Source: Kiritimatiellia bacterium
Lineage (GTDB): Bacteria > Verrucomicrobiota > Kiritimatiellia > CAIQIC01 > Lenti-01
Direction of reading: 5' to 3'
Assembly (NCBI GenBank): GCA_017540905.1
Contig: JAFYAC010000052.1
Span: 1-40,004 of the forward strand
Length of the DNA stretch: 40,004 nucleotides
Shown here: piece by piece, positions 34,883-40,004 of the stretch
Position numbering within the stretch: position 1 is the first letter of the stretch
Layout: every line of letters starts with the position of its first letter
Program-made: the position numbers and the translations under genes
The notes under the pieces: model-generated
Database searches by the model: none
What the model was told of the DNA's origin: nothing
Seen by the model: the letters and a program-made list of their open reading frames with translations, nothing else

Positions 34883-35488
34883 ATGCTGAAAATCACCCAG
34901 CGCGACCGTCTGTTCGCCGCCATCGCCGTACCGGCGGCCCTCCTCGCCGTGTACCTCTTCCTCGTCCGCGCCCCCCTCGCCGGCAGCGTCGCTTCCATGC
35001 GCGACCGCCTCGCCACCCTCGGCGATGCCGACACCCTCCGCGCCGAGCGCACCGTCCTCGACCGCCGCCTCGCCGAAGGCCGCGAAGCCCTGCGCGCCGC
35101 CGAAGAAGCCGAATCCGCCCGCCGCGCCGCCGAAGCCCAGGCCCTCTCCGGCGGCGGCGCCGCCCCCGCCGACCCCTCCGCCCGCCTGCGCCGCGCCATC
35201 GCCCTGCTCGGCGCCCCACCCGCCTCCCTCCGCATCACCTCCTCCGAGCTCCTCGCCGAAGGCGACTCCGCCTCTCCCTCCGCCCCCCTCGTGCGCGAAG
35301 CCATCGGCGGGCGGCCCGCCACCCTCTGGCGCTTCACCGCCGTCGCCACCTACTCCGGCATCGTCGCCGCCCTGCGCGCCATTTCCGCCCAATCCCTCCC
35401 CGTGGTGGTCGAGCGGGCCACCCTGGCGGCCCCGCCCGCCTCCTCCGCCCCCGCCGCCCGCACCTGGCAACTGGACATCTGCCTCTGA
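34883..35488 (+). CDS. PilO / GspM-like protein
   Basis: A 201-residue bitopic protein: cytoplasmic MLKITQRDR, TM helix near 10-27 (LFAAIAVPAALLAVYLFLV), Glu/Ala-rich coiled coil about 35-90, then a small alpha/beta domain (TLWRFTAVATYSGIVAALRA ... LPVVVERATL). This is the architecture of PilO/GspM. GGAGGA at 34870-34875 serves as ribosome binding site inside the 3' end of the previous gene. Context supports the call more than sequence does. Confidence 0.65.
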   Translation: MLKITQRDRLFAAIAVPAALLAVYLFLVRAPLAGSVASMRDRLATLGDADTLRAERTVLDRRLAEGREALRAAEEAESARRAAEAQALSGGGAAPADPSARLRRAIALLGAPPASLRITSSELLAEGDSASPSAPLVREAIGGRPATLWRFTAVATYSGIVAALRAISAQSLPVVVERATLAAPPASSAPAARTWQLDICL

Positions 35489-35500
35489 GGAACCGCACCC

Positions 35501-36625
35501 ATGCACGACCCCGCCGCCTCCGCCATCCTCGAAACCCTCTTCCGCGACTGCGAAGCCGCCGGCGCCTCCGACATCCACCTCACCGCCGGCCAACCCCCGT
35601 GGCTCCGCGTGCGCGGCGACCTCGCCCCCCTGCCCGCCGCGCCCCTAACCGAAGCCGACACCGAGCGCCTGGCCACCGCCCTCGGCGCCCTGACCCTCCC
35701 TCCCGGCTCCGCCCCCGCCCTCGTCCTCGAACGCCTCGCCGCGCGCGGCGCCATCGACGGCGCCTGCTCCTCCCCCTCCGGCGCCCGCTACCGCTTCAAC
35801 GTCTTCCGCGAAAACGCCCGCTGCGCCGTCGCCCTGCGCCGCCTCGACGACGCATTCCGCCCCCTCGCCGAACTCGGCCTCCCCGAGCGCCTCGGCGACT
35901 TCTGCGACTGCCGCGACGGCCTGGTCATCGTCACCGGCCCCACCGGCTCCGGCAAAAGCACGACCCTGGCGACCCTGATTGACCGCGTGAACCGCACCCG
36001 CCACGGGCACATCGTGACCATCGAAGACCCCATCGAGTACCTCCACCCCTCCCGCTCCTGCCTCGTCCGCCAGCGCCAGGTCGGACGCGACGCCACCGGC
36101 TTCAACGCCGCCCTCGTCGAAGCCCTGCGGCAGGACCCCGACGTCGTGCTCGTCGGCGAAATCCGCGACCTCGACACCATCCGCACCGCCATCACCGCCG
36201 CCGAGACCGGCCACCTCGTCTTCACCACCCTGCACGCCGGCGACTGCGCGGGGGCAGTTGAGCGCATCGTCTCCGTCTTCCCCGCCGCCGAGCAGGACGG
36301 CATCCGCCACCAGCTCGCGATGGTCCTCCGCGGCATCCTCGCCCAACACCTGCTGCCGACCGCCGACGGCGCCGCCCGCGTGCCCGCCTGCGAACTGCTC
36401 GTGTCGACCCAGGCCATCGCCAACCTCGTCGCGACCGGCCGCAGCAACCAGATTCCCTCCGCCATCGAGACCGGCGCCGCCCACGGAATGTTCACCCTCG
36501 ACCAGTCCCTGGCCGCCCTCGTCGCCTCCGGCAAAATCGCCCCTTCCGCCGCCTACGCCCTCTGCCGCAACCCCGCCTCCCTCTCCCGCCGCCTCGCCGA
36601 CGCCCCAGGAGCCCCCCATGCCTGA
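35501..36625 (+). CDS. pilT: PilT-like retraction ATPase
   Basis: A 374-residue hexameric secretion ATPase. ASDIHLTAGQPPWLRVRGDL near residues 24-43 is the typical PilT N-terminus. The core has Walker A VTGPTGSGKSTTL near 145, the Asp box with IVTIEDPIEYLH, Walker B DPDVVLVGEIRD and the His box GHLVFTTLHAGD. C-terminal RSNQIPSAIETGAAHGMFTLDQSLAALVASGKI is the PilT type, where E. coli-like PilB would have a zinc site. Presence of PilT argues for a retractable pilus, not a pure type II system. AGGAACC precedes the ATG. It overlaps the next gene by 8 bp. Confidence 0.92.
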   Translation: MHDPAASAILETLFRDCEAAGASDIHLTAGQPPWLRVRGDLAPLPAAPLTEADTERLATALGALTLPPGSAPALVLERLAARGAIDGACSSPSGARYRFNVFRENARCAVALRRLDDAFRPLAELGLPERLGDFCDCRDGLVIVTGPTGSGKSTTLATLIDRVNRTRHGHIVTIEDPIEYLHPSRSCLVRQRQVGRDATGFNAALVEALRQDPDVVLVGEIRDLDTIRTAITAAETGHLVFTTLHAGDCAGAVERIVSVFPAAEQDGIRHQLAMVLRGILAQHLLPTADGAARVPACELLVSTQAIANLVATGRSNQIPSAIETGAAHGMFTLDQSLAALVASGKIAPSAAYALCRNPASLSRRLADAPGAPHA

Positions 36626-38132
36626 CCCTTCCACAAACTCCACCGCAAACCCGTCACCCGTCCCTCGTCCCTCGTCACTCTTGGACTTGTCCAAGGTCCG
36701 CCTCGACCCCGCCTGGGCCTTCCGCGTCCCCGCCGCCATCGCCCTGCGCCGCCTGGCGCTGCCGCTGTGCGCCATCGACGGCGAACTCGCCGTCGCCATG
36801 GCCGACCCCGCCGACGCCCAGACCATCGACGCCATCCGCGCGGCCGCCGCCCTCCCCGTACGCCCCCACCCCGCCGCCCCCGACGCCCTCCGCGCGGCCC
36901 TCCTCCGCGTCTACGGCGACATCCGCGACGCCCAGTCCCGCCCCGCCGACGCCGCCGAAGCCGACCCCGTGGCCGTCGTCGACCGCATCCTCCGCGCCGC
37001 CACCCTCCGCCAGGCCTCCGACATCCACTTCAACCCCCAGCGCAGCGGCCTGGCCGTCCGCATGCGCGTCGACGGCCGCATCGAAGACTTCACCCGCCTG
37101 CCCCCCGACCTCGCCACCGCCGTCGCCTCCCGCATAAAAGTCCTCGCCCGCCTCGACATTGCCGAACGCCGCGCCCCGCAGGACGGCGCCTTCGTCTGGA
37201 CGCCCCCCGCCACCCGCGCCGACGCCGCGCCCGTACCCATGGACATCCGCGTCGCCACCCTGCCCGTGCGCCACGGCGAGCGCCTGACCCTGCGCCTCCT
37301 CGAATCCGGCCGCGAGCGCCTCACCCTGCCCGCGCTCGGCCTGGCCCCCGGCGACATGGCCCGCTTCCGCACCGTACTCGCCCGCCCCCACGGACTCGTC
37401 CTCCTCACCGGCCCCACCGGCAGCGGAAAGACCACCACCCTCTACGCCGCCATCCGCGAACTCCTCGACGGCCCGCCCCTCAATATCCTGACCGTCGAAG
37501 ACCCCGTCGAATACGAAATCGAAGGCATCTCCCAGGCCGAAGTCGACGCCACCGACAAAGTCTCCTTCGCCAAGGCCCTCCGCTCCCTCCTCCGCCATGA
37601 CCCCGACGTCGTCATGATCGGCGAAATCCGCGACGAAACCTCCCTCGACACCGCCGTGAAGGCCGCCCTCACCGGACACCTCGTCCTGAGCACCCTCCAC
37701 ACCAACGACGCCATCGGCGCCGTCACCCGCCTCCGCGACATGGGCCTCGCGCCGCACCTCCTCGCCGCCACCCTGCGCCTGAGCATGGCCCAGCGCCTCG
37801 TCCGCCGCCTTTGCCCCGCCTGCCGCGAACCCTACGCCCTGACCGAATCCGACGCCGCGCTCCTCGGCCGCCCCTCCCTGGCCGGCACCACCGCCTACCG
37901 ACCCCGCGGCTGCCTCGCCTGCGCCGGACGCGGCTACACCGGCCGCACCGGCCTCTTCGAACTCGCCATGCCCGACGCCGCCCTCTCCTCCTTCATCGCT
38001 GCCGGCGCCCCCGAGTCCGACCTCCGCGCCGCCCTCCACACCCCCACCCTCCTCGACGACGCCATCCAAAAACTCCTCTCCGGCGAAACCTCCCTCCCCG
38101 AACTCCTTCGCACCCTCGGCCCCGCCCAATGA
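36618..38132 (+). CDS. pilB: PilB/GspE-like assembly ATPase
   Basis: A 504-residue extension ATPase. The N-terminal domain (residues 20-110) is a MshEN/T2SSE-like fold with VPAAIALRRLALPLCAIDGELAVAMADPAD. RQASDIHFNPQRSGLAVRMRVDGRI opens the catalytic part; Walker A LTGPTGSGKTTT is near 264, ILTVEDPVEYEIEGISQAEV is the Asp box, DPDVVMIGEIRDETS Walker B, and TGHLVLSTLHTND the His box. Two CxxC pairs (CPACREPY and CLACAGRGYTGRTG) form the zinc site of PilB/GspE. The start at 36618 overlaps pilT by 8 bp. Confidence 0.93.
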   Translation: MPDPSTNSTANPSPVPRPSSLLDLSKVRLDPAWAFRVPAAIALRRLALPLCAIDGELAVAMADPADAQTIDAIRAAAALPVRPHPAAPDALRAALLRVYGDIRDAQSRPADAAEADPVAVVDRILRAATLRQASDIHFNPQRSGLAVRMRVDGRIEDFTRLPPDLATAVASRIKVLARLDIAERRAPQDGAFVWTPPATRADAAPVPMDIRVATLPVRHGERLTLRLLESGRERLTLPALGLAPGDMARFRTVLARPHGLVLLTGPTGSGKTTTLYAAIRELLDGPPLNILTVEDPVEYEIEGISQAEVDATDKVSFAKALRSLLRHDPDVVMIGEIRDETSLDTAVKAALTGHLVLSTLHTNDAIGAVTRLRDMGLAPHLLAATLRLSMAQRLVRRLCPACREPYALTESDAALLGRPSLAGTTAYRPRGCLACAGRGYTGRTGLFELAMPDAALSSFIAAGAPESDLRAALHTPTLLDDAIQKLLSGETSLPELLRTLGPAQ

Positions 38133-38302
38133 CCACCCCCCTCCCCATCCTCCCCTCCCCCCCGCCGTCGCCGCATCCGTGTCTTGCCGTGGCCGCCCCG
38201 TCGGCCACGTCCCTCCCTCCTCTCGAACCGCGCCGCAGGCACGCACCCCCCTCTTTTCTCTTTTCTCTTTTCTCTTTTCACTCGCTCCCTCCCCATGCCT
38301 GA
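38129..38302 (+). CDS. Short overlapping ORF across the pilB-pilC gap
   Basis: A 57-codon frame starts ATGA at the pilB stop and ends TGA inside the first codons of pilC, so it bridges the 162-bp gap with overlap at both ends. The product (MTTPLPILPSPPPSPHPCLA...) is Pro/Ser-rich with FSFLFSLFSFHS-like residues encoded by the CTCTTTT repeats. It may be only a coupling leader that carries ribosomes to pilC, which has no ribosome binding site of its own. It shows no similarity I recognise and may not make a stable protein. Confidence 0.35.
   Translation: MTTPLPILPSPPPSPHPCLAVAAPSATSLPPLEPRRRHAPPSFLFSLFSFHSLPPHA
38251..38278 (+). repeat. (CTCTTTT)4 heptamer repeat before pilC
   Basis: Four perfect 7-bp units at 38251-38257, 38258-38264, 38265-38271 and 38272-38278, 16 bp before the pilC ATG. 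Unit number alters both the spacing to the ATG and the frame of the overlapping short ORF. Confidence 0.9.
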
Positions 38303-39506
38303 CTTCACCGCCACAGTCCTCGCACCCGACGGCCGCCGCCTCACCCTCCGGCAATCCGCCGCCGACTCCCGCGACGCCGCGGCCTCCCTGCGAGCCCAAG
38401 GCCACCTCGTCCTCTCAATCGACGCCGACCGCGCCACATCCGGCCCGCCCCCCTGGCATCCCGCCTGGCTGCGTCCCATGCGGGCCTTCGACGTCGAACT
38501 CGGCCTCCAGCAACTCTCCCTGATGCTCAAGAGCGGCGTATCCCTCCTCACCGCCCTCGACACCGTGGCCGACCAATCCCTCTCCCCCCGCACCGCCCGC
38601 ACCTGGCGCCGCGTGCGCTCCGCCGTATCCTCCGGCACCTCCCTTTCCGCCGCCCTGGCCGCCCAGGGACGCCGCTTCGGGCCGGCTGCCATCGAACTCG
38701 TGCGCGTCGGCGAACAATCCGGCGAACTCGACTCCGCGCTCCTCCACGCCGCCAACCAACTCGAAGCCCAGCGCAACCTGCGGACCCTCCTCGTCAACGC
38801 CCTGGCCTATCCCGTCTTCGCCGTCATCCTCGCCCTGGCCGTATCCGCCTTCCTCGTCCTCGGCGTCATCCCCAAAATCGCCGAATTCCTCGAAAGCGGC
38901 GGCGCGGCCCTCCCCGCCTCCACCCAATTCCTCCTCGACCTTTCCGGCTGGCTGCGCGCCCGCGGTCCCTGGATCCTCCTGGCCCTGGCCGCCCTCATCC
39001 TCCTCCGGCTCCTCGTCCGCGCATTCCCCGCCGGACGCCTCGCCCTCGACACCCTGGCCCTCCGCACCCCCGTCCTGGGACGCCTCCGCCGGCTGGCGGG
39101 CACCGCCCTGTTCTCCCGGGCCATGGGCATGCTCGTCGCCAGCGGCGTCACCCTCCTCGTGTCCCTCGACACCGCCCGCGCCCTGTTGCCGAACGCCCGC
39201 CTGGCCGCCCGCGTCCGCGAAGCTGCCGACGCCGTACTCCGCGGCGGTGCCCTGGCCCCGGCCCTCCAATCCCGCGGCGACTTCATGCCCATGCTCTCCC
39301 GCATGGTGGCCGTCGGCGAGACCACCGGTTCCCTGGCCGACGCCTTCACCGAAGTCGCCCGCTTCCACGAAACCATGCTCTCCGTCGCCATCAAGCGCTT
39401 CGGCGCCGCCATCGAACCCCTTCTCATCCTCTTCACCGGCGCCATCGTCGGCTACGTCTACATCGCCTTCTTCATGGCCCTCTTCTCCATCTCCGGAATG
39501 ACCTGA
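38295..39506 (+). CDS. pilC: PilC/GspF-like inner-membrane platform protein
   Basis: A 403-residue polytopic protein that anchors the assembly machinery. A short N-terminal domain (MPDFTATVLAPDGRRLTLRQ) with LRAQGHLVLSIDAD precedes two T2SSF domains (about 60-185 and 260-385): ELGLQQLSLMLKSGVSLLTALD and LFSRAMGMLVASGVTLLVSLD are the paired openings, and VRVGEQSGELDSALLHAANQL and VAVGETTGSLADAFTEVARF the paired GE-(S/T)G motifs. Three TM helices lie near 172-194, 222-240 and 375-397. It starts 162 bp after pilB, unlike the tight overlaps elsewhere in the operon. The start fits the family. Confidence 0.92.
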   Translation: MPDFTATVLAPDGRRLTLRQSAADSRDAAASLRAQGHLVLSIDADRATSGPPPWHPAWLRPMRAFDVELGLQQLSLMLKSGVSLLTALDTVADQSLSPRTARTWRRVRSAVSSGTSLSAALAAQGRRFGPAAIELVRVGEQSGELDSALLHAANQLEAQRNLRTLLVNALAYPVFAVILALAVSAFLVLGVIPKIAEFLESGGAALPASTQFLLDLSGWLRARGPWILLALAALILLRLLVRAFPAGRLALDTLALRTPVLGRLRRLAGTALFSRAMGMLVASGVTLLVSLDTARALLPNARLAARVREAADAVLRGGALAPALQSRGDFMPMLSRMVAVGETTGSLADAFTEVARFHETMLSVAIKRFGAAIEPLLILFTGAIVGYVYIAFFMALFSISGMT

Positions 39507-39522
39507 CCCAAGGAGCCCCCCC

Positions 39523-40004
39523 ATGCACACCCCCATCCATCCCTCCACCCTCCCTCCCCTTCCCACCCCGCCCGCCCAGCGGCCGCACCGCAAACTTTTC
39601 ACTTTTCACTTTTCACTTTTCGCTTCGGCGTCGGCGTCGGCCGCCTCCCTCCCCGCCATCGCCGCTCTCGCCCTCGCACTGTCCCTCCCGCCCGCCGCGC
39701 GCGCCCAGGCCGCCGCCGCCGCCGACCCCACCCTTCCCTCCCCCTCCCTTGCCTCCGCCCTCCAGTCCCGCCTCTCCGACCTCTCCGACCTGGCCCTCCG
39801 CGCCCTGGTCGTCGGCCCCGGCGGCGAAGGCGTGGCCCTGGTCGGTTCCGGCGACCACGCCGGCACCCCCGTCCGGGCCGGCACCACCATCAACCAGGAC
39901 ATCGACGGCATCACCGTCCCCCTCACCGTCGAATCCGTAACCCCGGCCGGCGTCCTCCTCCGCACCTCCCCCGCCGCCACCCACCTCCTCCCCTCCTCCC
40001 TCCG
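39523..40004 (+). CDS. Secreted PilP/GspC-like protein (cut by window edge)
   Basis: An open frame from ATG 39523, with AAGGAG 8-13 nt upstream, to the end of the window (160 codons, no stop). A long signal peptide (RKLFTFHFSLFASASASAAS... LALALSLPPAARA) is partly encoded by four ACTTTTC repeats. The mature part has LALRALVVGPGGEGVALVGSGDHAGTPVRAGTTINQDIDGITVPLTVESVTPAGVLLRT, a small beta domain like the HR/PilP-type domains that contact the secretin. The position after pilC supports that role; a secretin gene may follow outside the window. The family call is tentative. Confidence 0.6.
   Translation, partial: MHTPIHPSTLPPLPTPPAQRPHRKLFTFHFSLFASASASAASLPAIAALALALSLPPAARAQAAAAADPTLPSPSLASALQSRLSDLSDLALRALVVGPGGEGVALVGSGDHAGTPVRAGTTINQDIDGITVPLTVESVTPAGVLLRTSPAATHLLPSSL
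39594..39621 (+). repeat. (ACTTTTC)4 heptamer repeat in a signal-peptide region
   Basis: Four perfect 7-bp units (39594-39600, 39601-39607, 39608-39614, 39615-39621) inside the coding sequence starting at 39523. As 7 is not a multiple of 3, gain or loss of one unit would shift the frame; the present number keeps the gene open. Confidence 0.9.

Overview
The window is GC-rich DNA with compact protein-coding blocks separated by long gaps full of inverted repeats. Several traits fit a Gram-negative member of the PVC superphylum, most like Kiritimatiellota or a Verrucomicrobia relative: an outer-membrane FadL-type porin, lipoproteins, Wza/Wzc-type polysaccharide export, a type IV pilus/type II secretion-like operon with FTLIE prepilins, start codons often without a clear Shine-Dalgarno site, and abundant MITE-like repeats. 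The taxonomic guess is inference from gene content and style; there is no rRNA or tRNA in the window to anchor it.

Layout. 1-850 is repeats only. A minus-strand metallo-beta-lactamase/beta-CASP hydrolase (851-2251) is followed by about 1.4 kb of nested repeats and an SLC12-like cation-chloride cotransporter (3683-5947). An exopolysaccharide block follows (6499-14015): Wza-like export lipoprotein, Wzc-like tyrosine autokinase, CpsB-like PHP phosphatase and a large Wzy/WaaL-type polymerase-ligase. Directly behind it lie a secreted formylglycine-generating-enzyme-like protein that lacks one catalytic cysteine (14092-16410) and an overlapping C39-like cysteine-protease lipoprotein (16400-16999). 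Then come a repeat-bounded apbE (17755-18768) and a family 2 glycosyltransferase (19302-20270).

A FadL-like porin (minus strand, 21028-22311) and glycogen synthase glgA (22663-24225) are divergent. Between them sit six phased palindromes of the type TTTTCCAATGATTGGAAAA, the strongest candidate for an undescribed regulatory system here. A MobA-like nucleotidyltransferase (24649-25269) follows. Next are two tandem paralogous GT-C-like membrane proteins of 912 and 908 residues (25749-31210), bracketed by copies of the same two repeat families.

From 32027 to the right edge runs a pilus/secretion operon: two pseudopilins, a GspL/PilM-PilN-like fusion, a PilO/GspM-like protein, PilT, PilB and PilC homologues, and the start of a possible PilP/GspC-like gene. 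The pilB-pilC junction and the signal-peptide coding region of the last gene each carry exactly four perfect 7-bp repeats (CTCTTTT and ACTTTTC), so both are candidates for slippage-driven phase variation.

At least seven repeat families (called R1-R7 here) fill the gaps. Some supply or overlap start and stop codons of neighbouring genes. Several genes share a promoter pattern of a TTGACA-like -35, 16-18 bp, and a TAGAGT/TACAGT-like -10, in places so close to the ATG that the mRNA would be nearly leaderless.
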